From Yinghuangia elevatio (GTDB taxonomy: Bacteria > Actinomycetota > Actinomycetes > Streptomycetales > Streptomycetaceae): a stretch of 64,000 nucleotides of DNA. A program made the translations under genes and the position numbers. The DNA lies in the NCBI RefSeq assembly GCF_040649515.1, contig NZ_JBEZFP010000016.1, positions 1 through 64,000 on the forward strand, in the 5' to 3' direction. Shown here piece by piece: positions 38,661 to 47,384 of this stretch. Within the stretch, counting starts at the first letter, position 1. Each line of letters opens with the position of its first letter. Below the pieces are notes generated by a model. That model made no database searches. It saw nothing but the letters and a program-made list of their open reading frames with translations, and was not told the DNA's origin.

Positions 38661-39551
38661 TCAGGCGAACAGGAAAAACTGGGCGAGTGCCGTCGACGAA
38701 CCGGCGAGCACCGATGCGGCCAGGACCACGAAGGCCCCTTGCGCCGTCTCGCCGACGCCGCGGGATCGGGCGAGCGCGAGGCGGCCGGCGGAGATGAGGA
38801 TGCCGACGACGCTGGCGCTGAGGGCGATCCACGTACCGACGGAGAGCAGTTCGCCGAGCGGCTTGGTGACCCCGGGAGGTGCGCTGAAGTCGGTGCGGCT
38901 GTACTGGTTGCTGTCCATACGCGGCTTGACGCGGTACGCCCCGGTGAGCACCGGATTGTCGGTGTCGCACTGCGAGATGACCGCGCCGTCCTGGGCGTCG
39001 TTGTAGGGCGGCACGTTCTGCGGATCCGAGCGCGACAGGTCGTCGATCAGCTTCCGCCACTGGGTGCACACGCCCTGCGCGCGTTCGGTGCGGAGGCCGT
39101 GCAAGTTGAGGCACTGCCGCCGTTCGAGGCCGTTGCCGCCGCGGAAGGTGTCGCAGGGTTCGTCGCGGAGCTTCGCGAAGTCGACGCTGCCGTCCGGCGA
39201 GCCGTTGCGGGCGGCCCAGCGCCCCAGGCTCATGTCGTCGTCCTTGTCGTTGACCCAGTCGCTCTCCCTGGTGGTCGGCCGGAACCCGCTGCCCTGCTTG
39301 CCGTTGCGGCAGTACCAGAGGAACCGGCTGCCCGCGGTGTCCTCGGGTACGAAGAACGAGTCGTCGCGGCCCGCGCATTCGTGCATGTCGTCGTCGGCGG
39401 GCAGCAGGTTGGGGCGGGCGGGCGCGTCGGACCCTCCGACCGCGCCCGCCGCGGTACCGACGCCCGGTCCGACCGCGGGCCCGACGACAGGGCCGACGAC
39501 CAGCACCGCCACCAGCGCGGCGAGCACCGCGGCGGCGCGCGTACGGCTCAC
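38661..39551 (-). CDS. Secreted/membrane protein of the transfer cluster
   Basis: A 296-residue protein. A signal sequence occupies residues 1-36. A Cys-containing extracytoplasmic domain (about eight cysteines in residues 55-215) follows, and two hydrophobic helices lie near the C-terminus (about 237-258 and 272-294). The GTG at 39551 overlaps the stop of the VirB4-like ATPase gene (GTGA). Paired cysteines suggest disulfides outside the cell. It probably forms part of the membrane-spanning channel or an exposed surface. No named family was recognised. Confidence 0.8.
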   Translation of the reverse strand: MSRTRAAAVLAALVAVLVVGPVVGPAVGPGVGTAAGAVGGSDAPARPNLLPADDDMHECAGRDDSFFVPEDTAGSRFLWYCRNGKQGSGFRPTTRESDWVNDKDDDMSLGRWAARNGSPDGSVDFAKLRDEPCDTFRGGNGLERRQCLNLHGLRTERAQGVCTQWRKLIDDLSRSDPQNVPPYNDAQDGAVISQCDTDNPVLTGAYRVKPRMDSNQYSRTDFSAPPGVTKPLGELLSVGTWIALSASVVGILISAGRLALARSRGVGETAQGAFVVLAASVLAGSSTALAQFFLFA

Positions 39552-41167
39552 TTGGCCCACCGCCGGTTCGTGTCGTTGATGGCGAGTTCGGCCTGTGTGA
39601 GGGTGACCGCGACCGGGATGCCGGGACGGCCGCCGACCTTGACCATGAACTTGCCGAGGCCGGGCGGGGCGGACTTGCGTCCGGTTCCGGCGTCCCACGA
39701 CGGCGGCGTCGCCCAGTCGACGATCATGCGCTGCTCGGCGTCCGTCATGCCCACGACGTCGGTCAGCTGCGGCATTTCGGCCCGGGGCAGGCCGCCGCAG
39801 ATCACCATCCCGGCGCGCTCCACGAAGCCTTTCGCCTTCATGCGGTCCTCCTCGGCGCTCAGCGCGACGAGGTCGGACATCGTGTGCGTGATCATGGCCA
39901 TGCCCACGCCGCGCTGCCGGTTGAGGCGGGTCAGCGCGTCGACCCGGTCGACGAGCCCCCGGCCCGCACGCAGCACGCGCCACAGCTCGTCCAGGATCAC
40001 GAAGTAGTTCCGCTGCGGTTCGAGGCCGGCGTCGGCCAGCGCCTGGGCCACCGAGATGGCTCCGAACCCGTACGTCCAGCAGGCCAGCAGCGCGGCGGCC
40101 TGCAGCTGCATCTCGTTGTCGTCGAGGCTGCTGATGTCGAAGCAGACCGGCCGGTCGCGCCGCATCGGCTCGGTGGTGGGCTTCGAGAACATCGTGCCCA
40201 TGCGGCCGCCGCCGACCAGTCCCACGAGCGAGGCCTCCAACTCCTCGGTGATCGCCTGGTACCGGGTCATGTCGTCGCGGTCCAGCGCCGCGGCCCGGAC
40301 CTCCGGCGGCGCAGACCTGATGACCGCGAGCAGGTCGGCCAACACCGGTACGCCGTCGTGCCGTTCGTCCAGGATCCGCAGGGCGGTGTTGAGCACCGTC
40401 TCCTCGCGGTCGGTGGGGGCGTGGCCGCGCAGCACGGTGATGAGCGACGCGACGGCGTTGAGCCGCCGTCCGTGCGCCTCGGCCAGCAGGACCTGGCGTG
40501 CGGAGGCGGGCAACCGCGGTGCGGCGTCCACGACTTCGCCGGGGTCGAGGATGTTGAGGTAGCCGCGTCCGTGGCCCAGGGTGATGACCTGGCCGCCGAG
40601 CGCGTGGATGAGGTCGACGTAGTCGGGCTTGAGGTCGCCGAAGACGAGCGGCTGCACGCCGTACCCGGACAGTCCCAGCGCCTGCCGCCGGACGATCGTC
40701 GACTTGCCCAACCCCGGTTTGCCGAGCACGAATTCGCTGGGGTTGAGGATGAGGTTGGCGCGCTGGAACCAGCTGATCGGATCGCAGCACAACGTCGCGG
40801 CGCTGGTGAGGGTGTGGCCGATCGGCACGCCGGTGATGGGTGTTCCCGAGCCCGCGCCGAACGGCCAGAGTCCGCAGGCCTGCACGGTCGTCGCGCGCCA
40901 TTCGGGGGCGGCCTCGATGTACGCCGCCGAGCCGCGGCCCCATCCGTCGTGCCCGCGCGCCGGGGGGACGAGGCCGCCCCCCGCGCCCGGCAACCCGACG
41001 CCCGGCATGCCGCCACCCGGCATGCCGGCGCCTGGAACCACACCGCCCGGTCCTTCGCCCGCCGGCCATCCGGCGGCACCGGCCGCGGAGCCGCCGCCCT
41101 TCCGGCCCCCGCTCCCCCACCAAGTCCTGCCCCGGCGCCGTCCCGGAGCCGCCTCGAAGGCGGTCAT
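39548..41167 (-). CDS. VirB4/TraC-like secretion ATPase
   Basis: A 539-residue cytosolic ATPase. Residues 20-75 are Gly/Pro-rich. Walker A is GKPGLGKST at 149-157, and Walker B is the hydrophobic strand ending ILDELWRVL near residue 378. The C-terminal part with RQRGVGMAMITHTMSDL is typical of VirB4-type motors. It should power substrate movement or pilus assembly at the channel base. The ATG at 41167 overlaps the SCO6880 stop and its own stop overlaps the next GTG, so four genes in a row are coupled. The usual N-terminal VirB4 domain is missing and may be supplied by the separate SCO6880 protein next door. Confidence 0.9.
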   Translation of the reverse strand: MTAFEAAPGRRRGRTWWGSGGRKGGGSAAGAAGWPAGEGPGGVVPGAGMPGGGMPGVGLPGAGGGLVPPARGHDGWGRGSAAYIEAAPEWRATTVQACGLWPFGAGSGTPITGVPIGHTLTSAATLCCDPISWFQRANLILNPSEFVLGKPGLGKSTIVRRQALGLSGYGVQPLVFGDLKPDYVDLIHALGGQVITLGHGRGYLNILDPGEVVDAAPRLPASARQVLLAEAHGRRLNAVASLITVLRGHAPTDREETVLNTALRILDERHDGVPVLADLLAVIRSAPPEVRAAALDRDDMTRYQAITEELEASLVGLVGGGRMGTMFSKPTTEPMRRDRPVCFDISSLDDNEMQLQAAALLACWTYGFGAISVAQALADAGLEPQRNYFVILDELWRVLRAGRGLVDRVDALTRLNRQRGVGMAMITHTMSDLVALSAEEDRMKAKGFVERAGMVICGGLPRAEMPQLTDVVGMTDAEQRMIVDWATPPSWDAGTGRKSAPPGLGKFMVKVGGRPGIPVAVTLTQAELAINDTNRRWAK

Positions 41168-42669
41168 ATCGACTCCCTGAGCTTCTGCGGTACGTGCAGG
41201 TGCGACGGCAACACCAGGCCGAGCGGCAGGGTCGCCGCGAAGGCCGTGGCCTGCGCGCCGAAGACGCGGCGGAGCAGGACGCGCGACGACGAGGCGAGGC
41301 TGTCCACGGTCGACGCCGCGAGCTTGAGCGCCTCGGCGGAGTCGACAGTCGCGGTCACGAACATCCCGAAGCGCACCACGCCCGCGCCGGTGGCCTCCTC
41401 GTGGGCCGCCTGCTCGGCGGCGCGTACCGCCACCGAGTCGCGCGCGTTGGGGATCTTCGCCTGCTTGGCCTTGAACAGCGCGTCCTTGCGGTCGCGTTCC
41501 ACGAGCCGGGCGGCGGTGCCCGGATCGTGCGGCCGGTAGACCAGGGTGACGCGCTTGCGCAGGATGTCGGCGTGCGGCAGCACGAGACGCAGCAGGATCG
41601 AGGAGAACACGCCGCCGCGCGGGGCCTCGGACATCGACCAGGTCACCGACCAGCCGCTGTCGTGCCGGTAGTGGTCCCACGCCTCGACCGCGCTCATCGG
41701 GCCGGTCTCCGACCAGGGGATCTCCTCGCCCTCGCCGTGGCTGCGCTCCAGCGTGGCCGCGGCGCGCGGGTCGTACGCGACGCGTACGGCCTCCGCCAGT
41801 TCGCGCGACGTCATGGGCTGGGCAGGGCCCGCACCCGTCATCTGCAAGGCGTCGCACAGCCCCGGCAGCCGGGACCCGATCCCGGCGGCGACCTCGTCGA
41901 CGGACATGCGGGCGCCGCTGATGCGGGAGACACCCGAGTAGGTCAGGGCCACCCACGTGGACAGCCTGGCCGAGCCCTTCGGGTACGAGCGCACCACCTC
42001 GCGCAGCACGTCGATGGCCACGGTGGGGGCGTCGGCGGCGAGGTTGTCGGTCACCTCGCGGCGCAGCCGCTCGCCGGAGTCCGGTGCCGCCTCGATGGTG
42101 ACGGACGCGCCGACCAGCCCGGGTTCGTGGCCGAGTTGGCCGAGCCACTGCCCCCAGTAGCCGACCCAGGTGTCGATCTGGTCGCCGTCCACGAGCGAGG
42201 CTCCGTCGGCCTCGCAGGACAGCACGACAGTGTGGTGGCCGACCCCCGGGAACGACACCAGGGCGAACGGGCGGCCGTGCGCGTCGGTGGACGCGTACAC
42301 CGAGGACGCCGCGCCGACACCGGGCAACTCACAAGTCCCCGACGGGATTTCGCTGAGCGGGCCGGAACGGAACAGGTGCTTCCCGGCCAGCTTCCCGCGG
42401 ATCCAGGCGACCCGCGCGGTGATGCGCTGGAGGCCGTTCCTGCCGTGCTTGTCGCGGAACACCAGAGGCAGCAGGGCGATTCCGAACACCACCGCGACGC
42501 CGACGGCCATGACCATCGACACGAACATGACGATGATGAACAGCAGCATCCCGGTGAACAGCAGCAGGGTGCCCGCCGCGCCGATGCCGCCGATGCCGGG
42601 CGACAGCGGTTTGCGCCAGTTGCCGTACGTCCGCGGTCCCAGGGGTTCCGTGGTGGGGGTGGAGTCCAT
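41164..42669 (-). CDS. SCO6880-family transfer protein, full length
   Basis: A 501-residue protein. Two hydrophobic helices lie at about 28-75 (GTLLLFTGMLLFIIVMF, then VAVVFGIALLPLVF), followed by a cytosolic domain ending in FGAQATAFAATLPLGLVLP. This matches the SCO6880 family found beside VirB4/TraG-like ATPases in actinobacterial transfer clusters. The large domain may correspond to the N-terminal half of classical VirB4, with the membrane helices acting like VirB3. It overlaps the ATPase gene by 4 nt. The same domain, without the helices, recurs at 46175-47290. The biochemical role is inferred. Confidence 0.87.
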   Translation of the reverse strand: MDSTPTTEPLGPRTYGNWRKPLSPGIGGIGAAGTLLLFTGMLLFIIVMFVSMVMAVGVAVVFGIALLPLVFRDKHGRNGLQRITARVAWIRGKLAGKHLFRSGPLSEIPSGTCELPGVGAASSVYASTDAHGRPFALVSFPGVGHHTVVLSCEADGASLVDGDQIDTWVGYWGQWLGQLGHEPGLVGASVTIEAAPDSGERLRREVTDNLAADAPTVAIDVLREVVRSYPKGSARLSTWVALTYSGVSRISGARMSVDEVAAGIGSRLPGLCDALQMTGAGPAQPMTSRELAEAVRVAYDPRAAATLERSHGEGEEIPWSETGPMSAVEAWDHYRHDSGWSVTWSMSEAPRGGVFSSILLRLVLPHADILRKRVTLVYRPHDPGTAARLVERDRKDALFKAKQAKIPNARDSVAVRAAEQAAHEEATGAGVVRFGMFVTATVDSAEALKLAASTVDSLASSSRVLLRRVFGAQATAFAATLPLGLVLPSHLHVPQKLRESI

Positions 42670-42716
42670 GACGGGTGCCTCGCCTTGCCGGGTAGGGTCC
42701 GTTCCGCCGCGCCGGG

Positions 42717-44420
42717 CTAACGGCGGATGATCTTGCCGACGACCTTGGTGGCGCCGCCCACGGCCTTGGCCCCGGTGACGAGCATGCCGCCGGCGAGCGC
42801 CGCGTTGGCGCCGTCCGATCCGGCGGCCGGGCTCACGATGGGCGTGACGATCCGGAGCAGTGCCGGGAGCAGGATGGTGATGAGCATCAGCACGAACACC
42901 CCGCGGAACTGCATCTCGGTGGTGAGCGGGTCGTTCGTCTGCGGCGCCCACATGCGCGCGCCCGCGACGAAGACGAGCACGGTCGCGGGTTTGAGCAGGA
43001 TGAACGCCGCGAGGTACGACAGGTGCCCGCGCATCCAACTGCGGCCCGCCTCCGTGTTGGTGGCGGCGGTGGCCAGTGGCAGCGTGCCGGTCAGCACGAT
43101 GACCATGAAGAACGCCACGGTCATGTAGAAGTAGTTCATCAGGCTGCTGGCGATCAGGCACACGACGACGATCAGGAAGACGAAGAAGTTCAGGTTCGAG
43201 TCGGAGATGGCGCCGGTGAGCGTGGCCAGCGCCTCCTTCGTGGCCTTGCTGGTGTTCTCCGGCGTGATCTCCTGCGGGTTGCTCGGGTCCAGGCCGCGGA
43301 TCAGCACCCACGACGAGAAGTAACTCGAGGCCCGGACAAGCGCGTTGACCACCATCACGGACAGGCCCGAGACGACGATCAGAGTCGCGATGCTGCGCAG
43401 GACGTCGCGGGCGGGCGTCGCGTCGCGGGTCAGCGCCATCCGGACCGCCGCGATCAGGATCGAGACGATCACCAGGAAGTACGTGATGACGTTGGTGTGC
43501 CGGACCAGGAAGTCGACGTTCTGCTCCAGCTTGTAGCCGGTGTCGTTGTTGATGACCGGGTCGGGCGAGTTGACCCACCAGGTGGAGACGGTGGCGGCCG
43601 CGGCGCCGAGGTTCACCTTCGTCCACGCGATGGGGTCGTCGAGGAACTTGATCGACGGGTCGTACCCGGCGGTGGTGACCGGCCGCGAGTCGCCTCGGTC
43701 GCACGCGGCGGCGGCCACCGTGCCGCAGGCGCTCGGCTGTTCCGGGGTGCGCTCGCCGTACTTGAAGTGGTCGTGGAACGCCTTGGTGGCGGCCCGGCAC
43801 TTCTCCAACAGGCTGGTCGGCCCGCCGCCGGGCAGGCGGTCCTCCGGGCACAGCGACTTGTTGCGGTCCTCGGGCTTGTTCGGGTCGACGCGCGGGTCGA
43901 CGCAGCTGATCTTGCGCTGCGTCCGCGGTTTCAGGAATTCACAGGGACTGCTGGCGTCCGCGTTCTCGTTGTTGTTTCCCCAGAACGAATCCGGACCGTA
44001 CGTGTCGCTTTTCGGGGCGACCGCGCGTTTGTCCGTCTGACCGGCGCACTGCTCGGTGCACAGCCCCGCCCAGGATTCCTGCTCGGCGACCAGGTCCTTG
44101 TACTCCTCGGTGCCCGACGTGAAGTTGAACCAGGGCGGTCCGCCGGAGATGTTGTCGGGCTGCCACCACCCGTTGATACGCTCGTTCTTCTCGTTCCGCA
44201 GCACCACCGAAGTCGACCAGTTCTGCTGCGGGCAGACGTAATACCACTGCGATCCGCTGATGTTCATCGGGATGTAGATGCACGAGTCCTCGTATTTGAG
44301 GTCGGACGGGCCGGTCTCCTCCGCGGTCGCGCTCGGGACGGAGCCGGGCAGCAGCCCGAGCAGGAGTCCCAGCACCAGCAGGACGAGCACGGCCTTCGCG
44401 GAGCGACGCGCGCCGGTCAT
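42717..44420 (-). CDS. VirB6/TrbL-like polytopic channel protein
   Basis: A 567-residue membrane protein. A signal peptide is at 1-33 and a long extracytoplasmic domain of about 250 residues with at least ten cysteines follows. Then come about six membrane helices (roughly 300-530), the arrangement of TrbL/VirB6-type inner-membrane channel subunits in Gram-positive transfer systems. The ATG at 44420 overlaps the previous stop (ATGA); an ATG four codons upstream is less likely. The large cysteine-rich outer domain is unusual compared with proteobacterial VirB6 and may reach into the cell wall. It sits 47 bp before the SCO6880 gene. Confidence 0.82.
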   Translation of the reverse strand: MTGARRSAKAVLVLLVLGLLLGLLPGSVPSATAEETGPSDLKYEDSCIYIPMNISGSQWYYVCPQQNWSTSVVLRNEKNERINGWWQPDNISGGPPWFNFTSGTEEYKDLVAEQESWAGLCTEQCAGQTDKRAVAPKSDTYGPDSFWGNNNENADASSPCEFLKPRTQRKISCVDPRVDPNKPEDRNKSLCPEDRLPGGGPTSLLEKCRAATKAFHDHFKYGERTPEQPSACGTVAAAACDRGDSRPVTTAGYDPSIKFLDDPIAWTKVNLGAAAATVSTWWVNSPDPVINNDTGYKLEQNVDFLVRHTNVITYFLVIVSILIAAVRMALTRDATPARDVLRSIATLIVVSGLSVMVVNALVRASSYFSSWVLIRGLDPSNPQEITPENTSKATKEALATLTGAISDSNLNFFVFLIVVVCLIASSLMNYFYMTVAFFMVIVLTGTLPLATAATNTEAGRSWMRGHLSYLAAFILLKPATVLVFVAGARMWAPQTNDPLTTEMQFRGVFVLMLITILLPALLRIVTPIVSPAAGSDGANAALAGGMLVTGAKAVGGATKVVGKIIRR

Positions 44421-45277
44421 GCGTCTCCCCATTCGACGTAGCCCTCAGGGCCGGTGGCGATCTGCTCCATGAACGCGTCCGAGCCGTCGTCGCGCATCTG
44501 CAGCTTCCAGTCCCCTTCGGCCCACAGCACGGTGTGGACGCTCGCCCGCAGTTCGCCGTTCGACATGCGGAAGAGCAGGGCCACTGCGGCGGACTGCGGG
44601 GAGTAGCTGACGAATCTGAAGCCGGCCAGCCGGGCCAGTCGGTCCGCGGCCGGCGGGACCACCGAGTCGACGGTCGGGCCCGGCTGCTGCTCGCGCAGCC
44701 GCACGTACGCGTCCCGCCCCGGACCCGGCACCACCTGCCGCTCGACCAGGCTGCGCCAGTCGGGCGCGACCGGATGCCGGATCACGATGTTCGCGGCGGC
44801 GAGCAGCGCGCCCGCGGGCGTCGGGGCGAAGCAGCGCGCGACGCTGCCGACCCGCTCGGCCGGTCCGGCCATCCGCGACAGCGGCACCATGAGCCCGCGG
44901 TAGTCCACCCATTCGATGTGCGACGGCACCTTCGTGGGCTGCGCGGTCGGGCTGTCCTGGAAGGCCGGGCACGAGCCGTCCGAGGAGGCGGCGGGCCGCG
45001 GCGGAGGCACCGTCACGCCGGGGGCCGCCGGATTGGGCGGTGGGGTGGGAGAGGTGCCGCCGTCCCCCGCGCCCGCGACGGGGCCACTGCTCCCGGCGGG
45101 ATCGGCCGCGGCCGCCCGCGGAGCGGTCGTGGTGACGTCCACGATCAGCAGCACCGCGAAGACCAGCACGATGACCAGCACCAGCGCGGCGCCGATGAAG
45201 CCCGGCTGGGCGAGTGAACCGCGATCGGCGCGCCACGCGCCGTCCGTGGCGCGCTCGCCTCGCCTGCGACCGAACAA
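44417..45277 (-). CDS. Membrane-anchored NTF2-like transfer protein
   Basis: A 286-residue protein with one membrane helix (about 30-48), a Pro/Ala-rich stalk and a C-terminal domain. That domain's strands and helices (GALLAAANIVIRHPVAPDW, then LHTVLWAEGDWKLQ-like end) suggest an NTF2-like VirB8-type fold. The TTG at 45277 was chosen because GGAG lies 6 nt upstream and the product then begins FGRRRGER next to the membrane; the open frame to 45406 has no ribosome site. It overlaps the VirB6-like gene by 4 nt. Its role is probably as an assembly scaffold. The upstream gap 45278-45493 holds GCGCG-rich imperfect repeats and no gene. Confidence 0.72.
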   Translation of the reverse strand: MFGRRRGERATDGAWRADRGSLAQPGFIGAALVLVIVLVFAVLLIVDVTTTAPRAAAADPAGSSGPVAGAGDGGTSPTPPPNPAAPGVTVPPPRPAASSDGSCPAFQDSPTAQPTKVPSHIEWVDYRGLMVPLSRMAGPAERVGSVARCFAPTPAGALLAAANIVIRHPVAPDWRSLVERQVVPGPGRDAYVRLREQQPGPTVDSVVPPAADRLARLAGFRFVSYSPQSAAVALLFRMSNGELRASVHTVLWAEGDWKLQMRDDGSDAFMEQIATGPEGYVEWGDA

Positions 45278-45493
45278 GGGGATCTCCGTCTTCCACTGGG
45301 GGAGTTGCCGGGACCGGGGCGGATCCCGCCCGACGGCCGAAAGAGAGCGCGCGCGAGAGCACCCAGGGCGCTCGCGGGAATGCGCGCGGGACGCCTCGCG
45401 GGTCAACGCGCGACGACTCGCGGGAAGCTCACAGGCAGGCCCGAGAGGCTCATGGGCGGGCGCCGGCAGGCGCGGGAAGCCGCCCGCCGTCCG

Positions 45494-45844
45494 TCAAGGT
45501 CCGGCGACGATGCCGACGATCGCCGAGGCAGAGCCGACGATGACACACGCGGCCATGGGCATCAGCAGGCCGGGAATGTGCACCTCGCCGCCGGTCTTGT
45601 GGGCGTACGCCATGCGTCCGGCGGTGGCCAGGAGCCCTGCCACGCACAGCCCGAGGACGATCCACGACCCGAAGGCCAGGAGTTTGGAGAATCCTCCGGT
45701 GAGGCTTTCCGGAATATGCGCCCCGCCGGGTTCCAGAATCGTTTTCGAGTTGTCCGGCGGCGGTGGAGCCGGGGGCGGCGCAGGCGCCATGGGCGCGCCG
45801 AGCGACACGTCCCACGAGATCCAGAGTTTCAATAGCGCGTCCAT
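45494..45844 (-). CDS. Pilin-like small membrane protein, 116 aa
   Basis: A 116-residue protein with a short N-terminal segment, a Pro-rich stretch (residues 20-32) and two hydrophobic helices (about 56-75 and 91-113) joined by a short polar loop. Two closely spaced helices in a small protein at the head of a transfer operon resemble VirB2/TrbC pilin subunits or TcpD-type proteins. AGGGTGGG lies 4 nt before the ATG at 45844. It is the first gene of the leftward operon and divergent from the coupling-protein arm. The pilin role is inferred. Confidence 0.72.
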   Translation of the reverse strand: MDALLKLWISWDVSLGAPMAPAPPPAPPPPDNSKTILEPGGAHIPESLTGGFSKLLAFGSWIVLGLCVAGLLATAGRMAYAHKTGGEVHIPGLLMPMAACVIVGSASAIVGIVAGP

Positions 45845-46174
45845 ATGACCCACCCTGCGCGAAGTATCGGCCTTGCCCGTGCGTAAATGCGGTCCGGTCG
45901 CTGACCCGTCCAGTGTAGGAACGCCCCGAGCAGGCTTGATTGGACAAACGCGCCACAATTCCGGGGTGTACCACGGGATTTGCCCGAGGCATCTTGACGA
46001 ACTCGGGCGAGGGGCCGGATGGTGGGCGGCACGGCGCCCGCAACTCCCCCTCGGGGCCGATGTTTTCCTAATGCGTCGGCACGGCGCCCGGCCCGTCTGG
46101 AGTGCACCGCCGCGTGCATGCGGGTCCGGGCCGACCGCGCCGCCCGCGAGAACGATCGGCGGAGACATCCTGCG
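45845..46174. promoter_or_regulatory. Divergent promoter region of the transfer cluster
   Basis: This 330-bp gap between the two arms of the cluster carries no supported gene. Its left half (45890-45990) is distinctly A/T-richer than the neighbours, with TTGATTGGACAAA and CACAATT-like stretches that could be promoter elements. It must hold start signals for both arms if each is one operon. No clear palindrome was found. Confidence 0.4.
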
Positions 46175-47290
46175 ATGACGAACCGTGTCAAGTCCCCGGG
46201 TGCCGAGCGCACCGGGCCCGCGCGCGACGCCCCCCGCCGGGCACGGGCCGTCGAGGCCACGCCCATGGGTGCGGTCCGGCTGCCCGGGCTCGCCTTCGCG
46301 CACCGGCTCGTGGCCGCACGGGACGCCTACGGGCGACCGTACGCGCTGCTCGCCGCCACACCCGGCACGCACACCGCGGTGCTCACGGCGGAGGGCGGCG
46401 ACACGCTCGGGCCGGGCGCCACCGGGTCCGGGCGTGCCGGGCCCGAGCGTGCCGGGTCCCCATCCGCTTCCAAGTCGGCCGTCTCCGCACGGGCCGTGTC
46501 CGAGTGGGCGGAAAACTGGACGGAGGTGATCGCGTCATTGGGCGACCATCCCCACCTCGTCGCCGCCACCGTCGCGGTCCGGGTCGACCCGACCGGCCTT
46601 CGCGGCCATGTCGGGCTGACCTGGCGTACCGCACCCGAGGGACGCCGGTCCCGGTGGCGCCTCGGCGGGACGGGGGCCGTCGAGGCGGCCGCCATCGTCG
46701 GCGCAGCGCTGCCACGAGTCTGCTCCACCCTGGAATCCGCCTTGGACACGGCCGTCGTGCCGCTGACCACCCAGGCGCTGAGCGGACTTGTGCGCAGCGC
46801 GTACGACCCGAGCGTCGCCCGCATGGTGGACGCGATGCCGGCCTCGGCCGCGGAGGGACCCAAGTGGGGCCAGGCAGCGCCGCGTTCGTCTCTGGACGCC
46901 TGGGACCACCTGGCGCACGACGGATGCGCCTCCGTCACGTGGGTCATGTCGGGCGCCCCCGACCACGAACCGTTCGCCGGCCTGGTCGGGGACGGCCTGC
47001 CGGGTGCCACGACCACGCGGCTCGCGCTGTTGCACCGACGCCCCGTCGCGGGCCACGCCCCACCGCACGGCGGCTCACGGGCCATGCGCCCGACGACACT
47101 TCTGACCGCGACGTACGCGACGGTGCGCCAAGCCCGAGACGCGGCGCTGGACCACTTGTCCCTGGGCACGCAGGTCCGACTGCGCCGTGCCTACGGCTGC
47201 CAGGCGGCCGCGTTCGCGGCCGCGCTGCCGCTCGGCGTCCAGGTGCCCACCGGGCTGCGGCCCCCGCAGACCCCGCGGCACGTCCCGTGA
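46175..47290 (+). CDS. Second SCO6880-like protein without membrane helices
   Basis: A 371-residue paralogue of the cytosolic domain of the 41164-42669 product. Matching segments include SLDAWDHLAHDGCASVTWVM against a like stretch in the full-length protein, and a C-terminus RRAYGCQAAAFAAALPLGVQ against FGAQATAFAATLPLGLVLP. The two N-terminal membrane helices are absent and a short basic region replaces them. GGAGA lies 9 nt before the ATG at 46175. It is the first gene of the rightward arm with the VirD4-like ATPase, so this soluble copy may serve the coupling protein. Divergence between the copies is large, so the duplication is old. Confidence 0.78.
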   Translation: MTNRVKSPGAERTGPARDAPRRARAVEATPMGAVRLPGLAFAHRLVAARDAYGRPYALLAATPGTHTAVLTAEGGDTLGPGATGSGRAGPERAGSPSASKSAVSARAVSEWAENWTEVIASLGDHPHLVAATVAVRVDPTGLRGHVGLTWRTAPEGRRSRWRLGGTGAVEAAAIVGAALPRVCSTLESALDTAVVPLTTQALSGLVRSAYDPSVARMVDAMPASAAEGPKWGQAAPRSSLDAWDHLAHDGCASVTWVMSGAPDHEPFAGLVGDGLPGATTTRLALLHRRPVAGHAPPHGGSRAMRPTTLLTATYATVRQARDAALDHLSLGTQVRLRRAYGCQAAAFAAALPLGVQVPTGLRPPQTPRHVP

Positions 47291-47320
47291 GGTACGCCGC
47301 ACCGCCGCCCCACCGCGGCA

Positions 47321-47365
47321 CCCGAACCACCCGAACCACCCGCACCACCCGCACCACCCGCACCG
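47321..47365. repeat. 9-bp tandem repeats before the VirD4-like gene
   Basis: Five copies of a 9-bp unit, two CCGAACCAC and then three CCGCACCAC/CCGCACCGG-type, lie between the SCO6880-like stop and the VirD4-like start. The tract is short, non-coding and likely to vary in copy number by slippage. Confidence 0.75.
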
Positions 47366-47384
47366 GCTTCGGAAGGATCCTGCG

